Shown here: positions 9,452-18,839 of the stretch, piece by piece
Layout of the letters: the number at the start of each line of letters is the position of its first letter
How positions within the stretch are numbered: position 1 is the stretch's first letter
NCBI GenBank assembly: GCA_003280085.1
Contig: QCFY01000004.1
Location: 1 to 64,000, forward strand
Source: Prochlorococcus sp. AG-363-O06
GTDB taxonomy: Bacteria > Cyanobacteriota > Cyanobacteriia > PCC-6307 > Cyanobiaceae
Direction of reading: 5' to 3'
Length of the DNA stretch: 64,000 bases
Made by a program: the position numbers and the translations under genes
Notes under the pieces: model-generated
Database searches by the model: none
What the model saw: only the letters and a program-made list of their open reading frames with translations
What the model was told of the DNA's origin: nothing

Positions 9452-11010
9452 CTCTTGGCCCAATCTTTTGTTTGTATTAATGGGAATAAAGAATCTTCTT
9501 TCTCTATGTAATCTAGGAAGTCTATAGATAACTCTTCTTTTTCTTCAATAGTTTTAATTAGTTTCCAAAATCTATTTAAGTGAAGGTTAATTCTTTCTTT
9601 TGCTAGATCTGTTGTGGTTCCAGCTCTAAGGATAAAACTCCAATCAGATGATTGGGCTAAAAGTAATTCTTTACCAGCTTGTTTAAGCATTCTTTGATGG
9701 TGGGGATCTTTCATTTCAATAGATGAAAACTTGATCATTGCTTTACTGGCCTTGCTCCATTTTTTTATTAGCCAATCATTTGTATCGTTTAACCAATAGT
9801 TGTGATAGCCACCTTGCCCCCAACTCGATGGAGAAGGTTCGCATAATTGAAGTTTAGAACTGCTTGAAAGTTGTTCTCTTAGATGCGTAAAATTTATTTC
9901 CTCATTATTGTTTTGGGTAAAAAGTTCGGCAAGAAACTCTGGCCCCTCAAACCACCAATGTCCAAAAAGCTCAGCATCAAAAGGCGCCGTTAATAATGGC
10001 TTCTTACCCATAGTAGTTTTTATACGGGCCATTTCTAAACGACGTGATTTTAAATAATCCTTGGCATGTTCTTTGATTCGAATATTTGCAATTTTAGGAT
10101 CGTAAATTTCCTTTTTATCTAATGGGCAATTTAATCCAGTCACTCTGTGGAGTTTTAAACCTAAAGGACGTCTATCTAAAACCCCTATTTCTTTAAGCCT
10201 TTCCAGTGGAAGATCCCAACCAAGATCTTTATGAAATTCTCTATAAGAAGAATTGCCTGGATACCCTTGCTTCGCAGACCAAACTGGCAGAGTTGACTCA
10301 CTATCTCTCCCGAAAAAGGCAATACCGTTTTTGCTACATATTGGAGAGTAAATCCCATACCTAGGTCTTGGCTTTGCATGCAAAATGCCGTGGCCATCAA
10401 GTACTGCATATCTAAGACCAGCTTCAAGCATTAGGCGATCAAGTCCTTCGTAATAAGCGCATTCAGGGAGCCAAATGCCTAATGGACGTTCTCCTAAGAG
10501 ACGTAAATGTTCTCTTACAGCTGTTCTTAATTGGCCTCTTACGGATTCTGGATTTTCTCTTAGAAGAGGAAGGTAGCCATGTGTTGCAGCACAGGTTAAA
10601 AGATCAACGACACCAGCCTTTTGAAGATTAGAAAAACGCTTTATCACTTCTCCATTGCAAGATTGCCAATTTCGCAATTGATGTTTGATTTTTTCCAAAA
10701 GATGACTGCCTGCATTTTTTAACTCTTGCGGCAACTCTTCTAGTAGGCACATTCGTCTTCTGATCCAAGCAGGGAAGCGCTGTTTTAGTTCTGGATCATC
10801 TAGTAGAGATAAGAGGGTTGGAGATAGTCCTATTGTTATTTTCGGGTTTTGCTCTTTTGCGGCTTTTGATACTTCAAGGATTTCCAGTAAAGGTAGATAG
10901 CATTCCATTAGGGCCTGAAAAAACCAGTCCTCTTCTAGAGAACCCGCTTTTGCTGACCTTACATAAGGAAGATGAGCGTGCAGCACTATGGCGAGTTCGC
11001 CTTTGGCCAA
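9448..11010 (-). CDS. Glycoside hydrolase family 57, probable 1,4-alpha-glucan branching enzyme
   Basis: This is a 520-residue GH57 enzyme, probably making alpha-1,6 branches in glycogen or remodelling alpha-glucans. GH57 motifs are present: the N-terminal HAHLPYVR; WLPECAYYEGL with the likely nucleophile Glu183; and TAPFDAELFGHWWFEGP with the likely acid/base Asp345. A C-terminal helical domain of the DUF1957 type follows. The length matches bacterial GH57 branching enzymes. The malQ gene elsewhere in the window would act on the same polymer. Whether it branches or hydrolyses cannot be told from sequence. Its end overlaps crtL tail to tail by 4 nt. Confidence 0.85.
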   Translation of the reverse strand: MAKGELAIVLHAHLPYVRSAKAGSLEEDWFFQALMECYLPLLEILEVSKAAKEQNPKITIGLSPTLLSLLDDPELKQRFPAWIRRRMCLLEELPQELKNAGSHLLEKIKHQLRNWQSCNGEVIKRFSNLQKAGVVDLLTCAATHGYLPLLRENPESVRGQLRTAVREHLRLLGERPLGIWLPECAYYEGLDRLMLEAGLRYAVLDGHGILHAKPRPRYGIYSPICSKNGIAFFGRDSESTLPVWSAKQGYPGNSSYREFHKDLGWDLPLERLKEIGVLDRRPLGLKLHRVTGLNCPLDKKEIYDPKIANIRIKEHAKDYLKSRRLEMARIKTTMGKKPLLTAPFDAELFGHWWFEGPEFLAELFTQNNNEEINFTHLREQLSSSSKLQLCEPSPSSWGQGGYHNYWLNDTNDWLIKKWSKASKAMIKFSSIEMKDPHHQRMLKQAGKELLLAQSSDWSFILRAGTTTDLAKERINLHLNRFWKLIKTIEEKEELSIDFLDYIEKEDSLFPLIQTKDWAKS

Positions 11011-11160
11011 ATTCCCAACACAGATTGATTAAATTTATACCGGCTTGTATTCCTATTAAAATTTTCATAGCTCTAGTTGATGTTTCTAGAAAGTTTTTAC
11101 AAGCTTGTTTACTTGGATTGAGCATTTTTTTTGAAGCGACATGACTATTAATTACTGAGT

Positions 11161-11265
11161 TCAACTCTTGGATTGCAGTCGTGCTGCTTTAAAAGCTTGC
11201 AGGTTTTGGAGGGATAAAGTTAGCAAATCTTCTATTTTGCTTTTTGATATAAAACTTGATTCCAA
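11161..11265 (-). CDS. Candidate 34-codon small ORF upstream of the GH57 gene
   Basis: On the minus strand a TTG at 11265 opens a short frame. The translation is helix-forming and protein-like: ESSFISKSKIEDLLTL, then SLQNLQAFKAARLQSKS, ending TGA at 11161. An AGGAG lies about 10 nt before the TTG. There is no ATG and an in-frame stop lies just upstream. It would be the only gene in the 343-nt gap (11011-11353) between the divergent GH57 gene and leuA, ending 150 nt before the GH57 start. Even amino-acid composition and a plausible ribosome site favour it; short length and a TTG start count against it. I do not recognise the sequence. Otherwise the gap should hold the two divergent promoters, but I could not assign clear boxes. 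Confidence 0.33.
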   Translation of the reverse strand: MESSFISKSKIEDLLTLSLQNLQAFKAARLQSKS

Positions 11266-11353
11266 AATTACAAATTCTCCTAACCCGAAAATTCAGGCTT
11301 TGAATTAGAGTTTAAATACCAGTAAAAGACCAAATTTCTCATAAGGCTGTTTT

Positions 11354-12976
11354 ATGGCCAAAGATCCAGGCCGTGTTTTTATTTTCGACACTACTTTGCG
11401 TGATGGCGAGCAATCTCCTGGTGCAAGTCTTAATTTGGAGGAAAAGCTTGCAATCGCTCAGCAATTAGCCAGGCTAGGTGTTGATGTTATAGAAGCAGGT
11501 TTTCCTTTCGCTAGTCAAGGCGACTTTTTGGCAGTTCAAAAAATTGCTGAACAGGTAGGTGGAATTGATGGACCAATTATTTGTGGTTTAGCACGTGCTT
11601 CAAGTGCAGATATAAAAGCTTGTTTTGAAGCAGTTAAGCCTGCTCCGAGAAGACGAATACATACATTTATTGCTACAAGCGATATTCATTTAGAGCATAA
11701 GCTCAGAAAATCAAGAAAAGAAGTTTTGGAAATAGTTCCTGAAATGGTTTCCTTTGCGCGCTCTTTAATAGATGACATTGAATTCTCTTGTGAGGATGCA
11801 GGACGAAGTGATCCGGAGTTCCTATATGAAGTTATAGAATTGGCCATAGCAGCTGGTGCAGGGACTATAAATATTCCAGATACTGTTGGATATTCAACAC
11901 CATCAGAATTTGGAGAACTGATTGAAGGAATAAATAAAAATGTATCAAATATAAATGAGGCTGTTTTGTCAGTTCATGGTCACAATGATTTAGGTTTAGC
12001 TGTAGCTAATTTCCTTGAGGCTGTAAAGAAAGGAGCAAGACAACTGGAGTGCACTATTAATGGCATTGGTGAGAGAGCCGGTAATGCGGCTTTGGAAGAG
12101 TTGGTCATGGGATTGCATGTAAGACGTCGTTATTTCAATCCTTTCTTTGGAAGGGCGGCGGATAGTCCTACTCCTCTTACAGCTATTCGTACTGAGGAGA
12201 TCACAAAGACTTCCAGATTGGTTTCGAACCTTACTGGCATGGTTGTTCAACCCAATAAAGCAATTGTTGGAGCCAATGCCTTTGCACATGAATCAGGTAT
12301 TCATCAAGATGGGGTTCTCAAAAATCGCTTAACTTATGAAATAGTTGATGCTCAAACTGTAGGTTTAACAGACAATAGGATCTCTCTAGGTAAACTAAGT
12401 GGCAGAAGTGCTGTTAGGGCAAGATTTGAGGAGCTTGGTTATGACTTGAGTCGTGAAGATTTAAATGAGGCATTTGCAAGATTTAAAGATCTTGCCGACC
12501 GAAAAAGAGACATAACTGATAGAGATTTAGAAGCAATAGTTAGTGAGCAGGTTCAGCAGCCTGAGGCGCGTTTTCAATTGCGTTTGGTTCAAGTTAGTTG
12601 TGGTAATGCCTTGAGACCTACTGCCACGGTAACTCTTGCTGATCAAGATGGGCAGGAGAAGACTACTGTTGCAATTGGAACCGGTCCTGTAGATGCGGTA
12701 TGCAGAGCTTTAAATGATTTAGCTGGTGAGCCAAATGAATTGATTGAATTTTCAGTCAAATCAGTAACAGAAGGAATTGATGCTATGGGCGAAGTGACTA
12801 TTAGGCTTCGCAGAGAAGGGAAACTTTATTCAGGACATTCCGCTGATACAGATGTTGTGGTGGCCGCTGCACAGGCATATATAAATGCCTTGAACAGACT
12901 TATTTCTGTTCAAGGGTCAAAAGCCCTTCATCCGCAGTTTGATGTTGTTGAAGCTCCTACACGCCCAACTATTTGA
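11354..12976 (+). CDS. leuA: 2-isopropylmalate synthase
   Basis: LeuA condenses acetyl-CoA with 2-ketoisovalerate, the first committed step of leucine synthesis. The DRE-TIM barrel motif [13 protein letters not shown] is near the N-terminus. The metal-binding [12 protein letters not shown] is at about 207-218, and GIGERAGNA follows. [14 protein letters not shown] lies at about 309-322, in the catalytic linker region. A C-terminal LeuA_dimer domain (about 390-520) with the [17 protein letters not shown] segment should bind leucine for feedback inhibition. The 540-residue length is normal for the long form. An acetolactate or ilv cluster is not adjacent. Confidence 0.96.
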   Translation: MAKDPGRVFIFDTTLRDGEQSPGASLNLEEKLAIAQQLARLGVDVIEAGFPFASQGDFLAVQKIAEQVGGIDGPIICGLARASSADIKACFEAVKPAPRRRIHTFIATSDIHLEHKLRKSRKEVLEIVPEMVSFARSLIDDIEFSCEDAGRSDPEFLYEVIELAIAAGAGTINIPDTVGYSTPSEFGELIEGINKNVSNINEAVLSVHGHNDLGLAVANFLEAVKKGARQLECTINGIGERAGNAALEELVMGLHVRRRYFNPFFGRAADSPTPLTAIRTEEITKTSRLVSNLTGMVVQPNKAIVGANAFAHESGIHQDGVLKNRLTYEIVDAQTVGLTDNRISLGKLSGRSAVRARFEELGYDLSREDLNEAFARFKDLADRKRDITDRDLEAIVSEQVQQPEARFQLRLVQVSCGNALRPTATVTLADQDGQEKTTVAIGTGPVDAVCRALNDLAGEPNELIEFSVKSVTEGIDAMGEVTIRLRREGKLYSGHSADTDVVVAAAQAYINALNRLISVQGSKALHPQFDVVEAPTRPTI

Positions 12977-13033
12977 TTGCCAATATTAAATCCTCTATGG
13001 GAGAATCAGTGACAGTTGTTTGACTGGATATCA

Positions 13034-13261
13034 ATGGAGGTTCGAAAAAGGCTCTATCGAATTGTTGGTCTTGATGGCAATCCTCATCCAGTCCTGGATA
13101 CTCCTTTTGAGACAAAGGATGCGGCTATGGGCGCAGCTAATCAATGGTGTGTCGGTCAGGGTTCGGAATGTACTTTGAGCTATAGAGGCATAGGTGTAGA
13201 GGTTTTGACTAGAAGTGGTGTGTGGAGAACAGTTGGTTATCCAGAAAATTGTTTAAGGTAA
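13034..13261 (+). CDS. Conserved-looking small hypothetical protein
   Basis: I do not recognise this protein of about 75 residues, but the translation looks like a compact folded beta-rich domain. Features are KRLYRIVGLDGNPHPV, then a helix AAMGAANQWC, and a C-terminal GVEVLTRSGVWRTVGYP. Three cysteines are present. I chose the ATG at 13034. An in-frame TTG at 13016 would add six residues and is the one with a GGGAGA purine stretch upstream, so the start is uncertain. It follows leuA by under 60 nt on the same strand and precedes the thiamine-binding-like gene, probably in one transcript. Confidence 0.65.
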   Translation: MEVRKRLYRIVGLDGNPHPVLDTPFETKDAAMGAANQWCVGQGSECTLSYRGIGVEVLTRSGVWRTVGYPENCLR

Positions 13262-13297
13262 GTTTGTCTTGAACAATCGCGTGACCTTTTTATTCTG

Positions 13298-13603
13298 ATG
13301 TGGGTGAGTGTTGACTTCTGTCTTGTTCCTTTAGGGGTCGGTGTATCTCTTTCCCCTTATATTGCTGCTTGTCAACGTGTGATTGATAAAGATGGGCTTG
13401 AGTATGAGTTAGGACCTAATGGAACTTCTGTTGAAGGAGAATGGGTAGAAGTTTTTGAATGTATTAAAAAATGCCATGAGGAAGTTCATCGTCTAGGTGT
13501 AGATAGGATATATGCAACCTTGAAAGTAAATACCCGTACTGACCGAAGGCAATCTTTTCGTGAGAAGGTTGGCAGTGTTATTTCTTCTTTGGATAAGCAT
13601 TGA
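13298..13603 (+). CDS. MTH1187-family thiamine-binding-like protein (DUF77)
   Basis: This 101-residue protein has the ferredoxin-like fold pattern of the MTH1187/YkoF-related family. The markers are an opening beta strand VDFCLVPLGVGVSLSPYI, the central YELGPNGTSVEGEW, and a closing KVNTRTDRR. Members of this family bind thiamine-like ligands and often sit near thiamine transporters; the physiological role is not settled. It lies 36 nt after the preceding small gene on the same strand. The start ATG at 13298 aligns with the usual family start. Confidence 0.82.
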   Translation: MWVSVDFCLVPLGVGVSLSPYIAACQRVIDKDGLEYELGPNGTSVEGEWVEVFECIKKCHEEVHRLGVDRIYATLKVNTRTDRRQSFREKVGSVISSLDKH

Positions 13604-13780
13604 TACGCGCTAAAGTTAAGCAATATATTGGGAATGAAGAAAATTAAATCTATGGATCTATGTCTCTTTTATTTTTTCGAGCCAGAGCTTTACTATTCCA
13701 AGTAGTGTCTTAAAATTTATATGCTTTCTAATAAGTTGCGTAAATGATGCTTAGCTTGGAAAGAAGGAGCATTTCTTTAA

Positions 13781-14173
13781 ATGAATAAGGAAGTAAGGGG
13801 TTATTGGCTGCTGACATGGCTTGGCCTTTTGGCAAACATTGCGGCTTTACCAGTTATCGCGGTTGTTGCATTTGCTGGCCCACCATTGCAAACAGCAAAT
13901 ATAAGTTTAGCTATAAGCGTTGCTTGGCCTGCTGCCGTTGTCGGGATTGTTGCCTCTGCTGGCTTGTTGGCCCAGCGCCGTTGGGGTGTGATTTTAACAA
14001 TAGTTGCACTTTCAATGGCTCTTTCAGCTTCTTTACCTTATGGAGTTGTTAGATTGGTATTAATTAGAGATCCTCAATCATTAGGCGGGTTGTCTCTTCT
14101 AATGTCAATGTTGAATTTAATGGCATTAATTTATTGGTGTAGGCCAGTCCATAGGCGTTATCGTAGACTTTAA
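13781..14173 (+). CDS. Four-helix membrane protein of unknown function
   Basis: This 130-residue protein is almost entirely hydrophobic, with about four transmembrane helices (near 10-31, 43-64, 70-92 and 102-120). A short basic C-terminus (HRRYRRL) is probably cytoplasmic. The ATG at 13781 is preceded by AAGAAGGAG, a good ribosome site although 12-13 nt away. I recognise no family. The 177-nt space before it contains nothing I can identify except AT-rich sequence likely to hold its promoter. Confidence 0.75.
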   Translation: MNKEVRGYWLLTWLGLLANIAALPVIAVVAFAGPPLQTANISLAISVAWPAAVVGIVASAGLLAQRRWGVILTIVALSMALSASLPYGVVRLVLIRDPQSLGGLSLLMSMLNLMALIYWCRPVHRRYRRL

Positions 14174-14281
14174 GACGATTATATTTAGATTCATCCTATT
14201 ATCTGACTTGACTTTCAGTTAGAAACATTGATAAGAAGTTGAATGTAAGTTTTTTATATTCTTTTTCAGGTTATCTGTCGG

Positions 14282-16399
14282 TCATGCTGGGGTTGATGCA
14301 CTAGGAGAATTGATTGGATAAGCTATTCGTCTATGTCGCATTCTTCTCCAAACTTTTACAAAAGAGCGAATTACAAGTTCTATTTCGGCTCTATTTAGGC
14401 TGCTTTCTTTGAGTTGCCCATCACGCAGTCTCGATTCAACTATTTTGCGAACAGTCGAGTATGCAGCTTCATCTGTAGTTTTAGGATCTAGAGATCTAAG
14501 TGCTGCTTCACATCCATCGGCAAGCATTAGTATTCCTGTTTCTCGTGAGCGAGGAATTGGACCTTTATAACGAAATTGGCTCTCAGTAATGGAAGGATCA
14601 ATTTCTTTTGCTCGGTGAAGGAAATATCCCATTTTTAGAGTCCCTTGATGCTCAGGAATGAAATCTGCTATTGGTCGAGGAAGACGATGACGTCTTGCAA
14701 GCTTCAGTCCTTCATCTACATGAGCTTGTAAAACATTTGCACTAGCAAAAGGGTCGTTAATCTCGTCGTGAGGGTTTGTGTCATTTGTTTGATTCTCTAT
14801 AAACCATTTTGGTGCATAGAGTTTGCCCACATCATGGTAAAGAGCACCTGTTCTAATCAGATCTACATCAGCTCCAATGCTTCTTGCCCCTTCTTCTGCC
14901 ATGCCGCAGATCATCAATGTGTGTTCAAATGTTCCAGGAGCTTCTGATGAAAGCCTTCGTAAGAGAGGCCTTTCATGGTCTGCCAGTTCCATTAAACGGG
15001 CTCTAGTGATTAGTCCAAATGCGTTTTCAATAATTGGAATGAGGAGAATAGTTAGCATTAGCATTGCCCCCATGACTAAAGCTTCAGAAACCAATTCTTC
15101 TGAATTTGGAGCTAATTTCCCCCAGGCGCTAGAAGCTGAATCGAAGCGAGTTCTTAGAACGGCCCATTCTCCTATCAGGGCAGCAAATGGTAAGAGAACT
15201 GCCATTTGTAATAATTGAGCCCGGCTTCTCATTCTCCCTCCTTGAAAAGCAACTATTGCGGCAGCAATACAGGCAACTAGCATTCGTCCTTCACCAATGC
15301 CACTAACTGGAACAGGCCAAAATAGACTTGCTATTGACATCCATGCGAGGGCTGATGGTGTGCCTATACCTTGGGATAAGAGAAGAGTCGGAGGGACGAG
15401 TACTGCTAATGGACTAACAGCAGCACCAAACCAAACTTTGCTCGCTTGTGTAATCACTAGAAGTCCTAAAGCAAGAAAACCATGACGTGGTTGAAGACAT
15501 GGCTTTTCCCTTCTCATTATTAAAATTAATATTCCACAGCCTGCTAGTGCCAAACTGAAATTAAATAGCCAAATAAATGGTTTAGGACTTCTTTTTACTA
15601 ATCCAAAGTAATCAAGTACATCAAATGCTTGAGAACTAATAACGTCCCCTTTCCTTGTTATAAGGTCCCCTTTACTTACTTGGATGTTTGGAATGCCTTG
15701 TTTTGTAATTAACTCTTCTAAAAGGCGCTGGCTTCTGACCGCATCTATCTTCAGATTGCTAGCGCCAAAGAATGTATTGGCAAGAATTCTGCTTCCAAGA
15801 GTTTTTGCAGGACCATCTTTTTCACCTAATTGATTTAATTGTAGAGAAGATGCATTTTCTAATTGATCTATTGCAAGTGTATTAATTAGTCCTTGACTAA
15901 GCATCCTTTGTGCTGCTGAATATATTTCATCCTCCCAGAATTTTTTTGCTGAACTTGATCTTTTGTTAAGCCAAACTTCTTCTTCTGGTAGAAGATTTAT
16001 TGGCCCTATTCTGTCCCTATCACTACTATTTGCTACAAGCTCTAACTGAATTAGTTGTTTTTCTAATTGCAGTAGGAGTTTTTGCGAGGTTTGTTTGTCA
16101 ATTACTTGAACAAAGGTTCTTGGAATTAAATCAGAACGTTTTTGTTGAAGCGCTTGACTATCTTCGACAAGAGCATCTTTAGGGGCGATAGCATCAAATG
16201 GAGCCATTACGCCAGGCTTAAGGTCAGGCTCTACTAGAAAGTGCCAACTTGAAATGATTGCTACCAAGCAACAAACCAATAGCAACCCTGTTTTATGAGG
16301 ATTTGACCATCGGACAACTGACCGTCTTGGCGACTCTATTCGAAGCCATCTTTGCCAAAGGCGTTTGAAATTAGGAATCTTTGCCACATGGTTTGGCAC
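14282..16399 (-). CDS. 7TM-HD membrane phosphohydrolase (PgpH-like, probable c-di-AMP phosphodiesterase)
   Basis: This is a 705-residue membrane protein of the 7TMR-HDED family. One N-terminal helix is followed by a large extracytoplasmic region (about 70-270), then a block of about seven membrane helices (275-470). A cytoplasmic HD domain carries HTLMICGMAEEGA, then LYHDVGKLYAPKWF and PHDEIN. The metal-binding histidines and the HD dyad are all present. Family members such as Listeria PgpH hydrolyse c-di-AMP. The same window encodes the c-di-AMP synthase CdaA at 45849, supporting that substrate by inference. The start is GTG at 16399. It diverges from folD with only 58 nt between them. Confidence 0.85.
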   Translation of the reverse strand: MPNHVAKIPNFKRLWQRWLRIESPRRSVVRWSNPHKTGLLLVCCLVAIISSWHFLVEPDLKPGVMAPFDAIAPKDALVEDSQALQQKRSDLIPRTFVQVIDKQTSQKLLLQLEKQLIQLELVANSSDRDRIGPINLLPEEEVWLNKRSSSAKKFWEDEIYSAAQRMLSQGLINTLAIDQLENASSLQLNQLGEKDGPAKTLGSRILANTFFGASNLKIDAVRSQRLLEELITKQGIPNIQVSKGDLITRKGDVISSQAFDVLDYFGLVKRSPKPFIWLFNFSLALAGCGILILIMRREKPCLQPRHGFLALGLLVITQASKVWFGAAVSPLAVLVPPTLLLSQGIGTPSALAWMSIASLFWPVPVSGIGEGRMLVACIAAAIVAFQGGRMRSRAQLLQMAVLLPFAALIGEWAVLRTRFDSASSAWGKLAPNSEELVSEALVMGAMLMLTILLIPIIENAFGLITRARLMELADHERPLLRRLSSEAPGTFEHTLMICGMAEEGARSIGADVDLIRTGALYHDVGKLYAPKWFIENQTNDTNPHDEINDPFASANVLQAHVDEGLKLARRHRLPRPIADFIPEHQGTLKMGYFLHRAKEIDPSITESQFRYKGPIPRSRETGILMLADGCEAALRSLDPKTTDEAAYSTVRKIVESRLRDGQLKESSLNRAEIELVIRSFVKVWRRMRHRRIAYPINSPSASTPA

Positions 16400-16457
16400 C
16401 TATTAGTTACGCTAGCTATATCTTCAAGGCATGGTTGTTTTGGCGAAGATTTAGTTC

Positions 16458-17366
16458 ATGGCATTAAAACTTGATGGTAAAAAACTTGCTTTGGAGATAG
16501 AAGATCGTCTTCGGCAAGGTATTGCAGACGAATTGTCTGTGGCAGGGAGGCCTCCGGGGTTGGCTGTTATTCGAGTTGGAGATGATCCTGCTAGTGGAGT
16601 ATATGTATCAAATAAAAAGAAAGCATGTGAGCGCATCGGTGTTGCCAGCCTTGGCTGTCATTTACCTAAAGGAGCTTCTTCTGAAACTGTTATTAAAGAA
16701 ATTCAGTCCCTTAATAGCAATCCTTTAGTTGATGGAATTCTTCTTCAACTACCTCTGCCCTCGGGTTTGGATGAAGGAATCTTGTTACAAACAATTGACC
16801 CAGATAAAGATGCTGATGGTTTGCATAGTTGCAACCTTGGGAAACTACTTAAAGGTGAAAAGGGTTCTCGTTCATGTACCCCAGCTGGGGTTATGGCGTT
16901 ATTAGCCTGCAATAACTTATCAGTTGAAAGTAAAAGGGTGGTGGTTATTGGTAGGAGTATTTTGGTTGGGAAGCCAATGGCTTTAATGCTTCAATCAGCC
17001 AATGCGACAGTCACTGTTGCACATTCAAAAACAAATAATTTACCTGAACTAACTAAAGAGGCTGATTTGCTTGTAGTTGCTGCTGGGAAGCCAAAAATGA
17101 TTGGCCCAGAATATATTCGTCCAGGTTCTGTGGTTGTTGATATTGGGATACATAGGATTCAAAGTTCTTTTTCATCGGGAGATGGATCAAAGCAGCAATT
17201 ATGTGGAGATGTTTGTTATGACGAGGTTGAACCTATTGTTAGTGCAATTACTCCTGTACCTGGTGGAGTAGGTCCTATGACAGTTGCAATGCTTCTTGTT
17301 AATACAGTTAATAGTTGGAAAAACCATTGCGGTTTGTCCCTTGACTTGGAGGATTTGTTCCCATGA
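16458..17366 (+). CDS. folD: Bifunctional methylenetetrahydrofolate dehydrogenase/cyclohydrolase
   Basis: FolD interconverts 5,10-methylene- and 10-formyl-tetrahydrofolate, supplying one-carbon units. The catalytic lysine lies in [13 protein letters not shown] (about residues 53-65). [12 protein letters not shown] and [14 protein letters not shown] (NADP-binding) are present, and [15 protein letters not shown] near the end is the family signature. Length 302 is typical. It is the first gene of a plus-strand run with crtE, a DUF212 protein and a helicase. Confidence 0.96.
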   Translation: MALKLDGKKLALEIEDRLRQGIADELSVAGRPPGLAVIRVGDDPASGVYVSNKKKACERIGVASLGCHLPKGASSETVIKEIQSLNSNPLVDGILLQLPLPSGLDEGILLQTIDPDKDADGLHSCNLGKLLKGEKGSRSCTPAGVMALLACNNLSVESKRVVVIGRSILVGKPMALMLQSANATVTVAHSKTNNLPELTKEADLLVVAAGKPKMIGPEYIRPGSVVVDIGIHRIQSSFSSGDGSKQQLCGDVCYDEVEPIVSAITPVPGGVGPMTVAMLLVNTVNSWKNHCGLSLDLEDLFP

Positions 17367-17416
17367 ACCTGTCAAGCCTGAGAGAATCGTAATTACGCGA
17401 CAATTAGACCAATCTT

Positions 17417-18319
17417 ATGGCAGAAGAAATAACTCCTGGTTTTGATTTCCCTTCTTATCTGGCTGAGGCCAGAAAGAGTGTAGAAGCAGCCCTAGACAGT
17501 TCTTTGGGTCCAGAGAGGCCTGAAAAGTTAAGGGAAGCTATGCGCTATTCCCTTTTGGCTGGTGGCAAAAGGTTGAGACCTATTCTTTGTCTTGCAGCTT
17601 GTGAATTTGCAGGTGGTGAAACTCAGCACGCTTTGCCGACGGCAGTTGCTTTAGAGATGATTCACACCATGTCTCTTATTCATGATGACCTTCCTGCTAT
17701 GGACAATGATGACTTAAGACGAGGCAGGCCTACTAATCACAAAGTTTATGGAGATGCAGTTGCAATACTTGCTGGAGATGCTCTGTTGACACGTGCATTT
17801 GAGATGGTTTCTTTGAGAAGCTCAGGAGTACCTTCAGAAAGATTGCTGAGAGTGGTCGGAGAGTTGTCTTTGTTGGCTGGGGCACCTGGACTAGTCGGTG
17901 GCCAGGTTGTAGACCTTGAATGTGAAGGTAAACAGGTTGATTTGGAAACGTTGGAATTTATTCATCTTCATAAGACAGGAGCTCTTTTGAAAGCATGCGT
18001 TACTTGTGGAGGATTAATTGCCGGTGCTTCTGAAGAGATGTTGGATGCTTTGCGAACTTATTCAAAAGGCATTGGATTGGCTTTTCAGATCATTGACGAC
18101 ATACTTGATGTGACTGCAAGCAGCGATGTTCTTGGGAAGACTGCTGGGAAAGATGTAATTGCAGATAAGACTACTTATCCCAAATTGCTTGGACTTGATG
18201 AGTCGAGAAAGCGTGCAGTTGAGCTAGTGACTGAGGCTAAAGAGGCCTTGTCTCCATGGTCAACCCATTCTCAACCTCTCTTGTCATTAGCTGATTACAT
18301 CACTAGTCGTGACAGATGA
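17417..18319 (+). CDS. crtE: Geranylgeranyl diphosphate synthase
   Basis: This trans-prenyltransferase builds C20 geranylgeranyl diphosphate from IPP for carotenoids, the chlorophyll phytyl tail and quinones. Both aspartate-rich motifs are present: [14 protein letters not shown] near residue 93 and IIDDILD near 219. [11 protein letters not shown] marks the IPP-binding segment. The 300-residue length is normal. Its stop codon overlaps the start of the next gene (ATGA). Confidence 0.95.
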   Translation: MAEEITPGFDFPSYLAEARKSVEAALDSSLGPERPEKLREAMRYSLLAGGKRLRPILCLAACEFAGGETQHALPTAVALEMIHTMSLIHDDLPAMDNDDLRRGRPTNHKVYGDAVAILAGDALLTRAFEMVSLRSSGVPSERLLRVVGELSLLAGAPGLVGGQVVDLECEGKQVDLETLEFIHLHKTGALLKACVTCGGLIAGASEEMLDALRTYSKGIGLAFQIIDDILDVTASSDVLGKTAGKDVIADKTTYPKLLGLDESRKRAVELVTEAKEALSPWSTHSQPLLSLADYITSRDR

Positions 18320-18828
18320 ACCTTACTGAGCATTCTCTATCTTTTGCTTCTCAATTTTTTGACAATGCTGTTTTGGCATGGGCCTTGTTGGCTTGTGGAA
18401 TAGCTCAATTTCTCAAATTGTTTTTTGAACTTATTCGATTTAAGAAATTGCGCCCTTCTGTTTTGATTGAAACTGGTGGCATGCCCTCAAGTCATTCGGC
18501 TCTTGTAACGGGTACAGCCTCTGGAGTTGGGTGGGAATTAGGTTTTAATCATCCAGGGTTTGCAATAGCTGCGACCCTGGCTTTTGTAGTTATGTATGAC
18601 GCTAGTGGCATAAGACGATCTTCCGGATTGATTGCCGAAAGGGTAAATCTTTTGCCTAAAGATATTTGGCCGGATAAGCCAGATAAGCTTCTGAAGGAAT
18701 CCCTTGGGCATACTCGAATTGAGGTTTTGGTAGGAAGTTTTATTGGTCCTTTGGTTGCTTTGCCAGGGTTGGCGTTTGTTGGCTCACCACTACATTTTGC
18801 TCAAACAATTGGATTAAACATTGGATAA
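18316..18828 (+). CDS. Divergent PAP2 family membrane protein (DUF212)
   Basis: This 170-residue membrane protein contains [14 protein letters not shown], the signature of the DUF212 divergent acid-phosphatase/PAP2 group, and [13 protein letters not shown], which replaces the usual second phosphatase motif. Several hydrophobic helices surround these. Because it is coupled to crtE by a 4-nt overlap, a role with prenyl diphosphates or prenyl alcohols is an attractive but unproven idea. Plant homologues in this family have been studied but do not settle the bacterial role. Confidence 0.85.
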   Translation: MNLTEHSLSFASQFFDNAVLAWALLACGIAQFLKLFFELIRFKKLRPSVLIETGGMPSSHSALVTGTASGVGWELGFNHPGFAIAATLAFVVMYDASGIRRSSGLIAERVNLLPKDIWPDKPDKLLKESLGHTRIEVLVGSFIGPLVALPGLAFVGSPLHFAQTIGLNIG

Positions 18829-18839
18829 GAGGATTTTTT

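Noticed and set aside
10874-11164. A 96-residue minus-strand frame upstream of and overlapping the start of the GH57 gene
   Set aside because: It covers the conserved GH57 N-terminus in another frame, has no ribosome site and unconvincing composition, so it is a chance frame.
14877-15218. A 113-residue frame opposite the 7TM-HD gene
   Set aside because: It is antisense to conserved HD and membrane segments and lacks a ribosome site.
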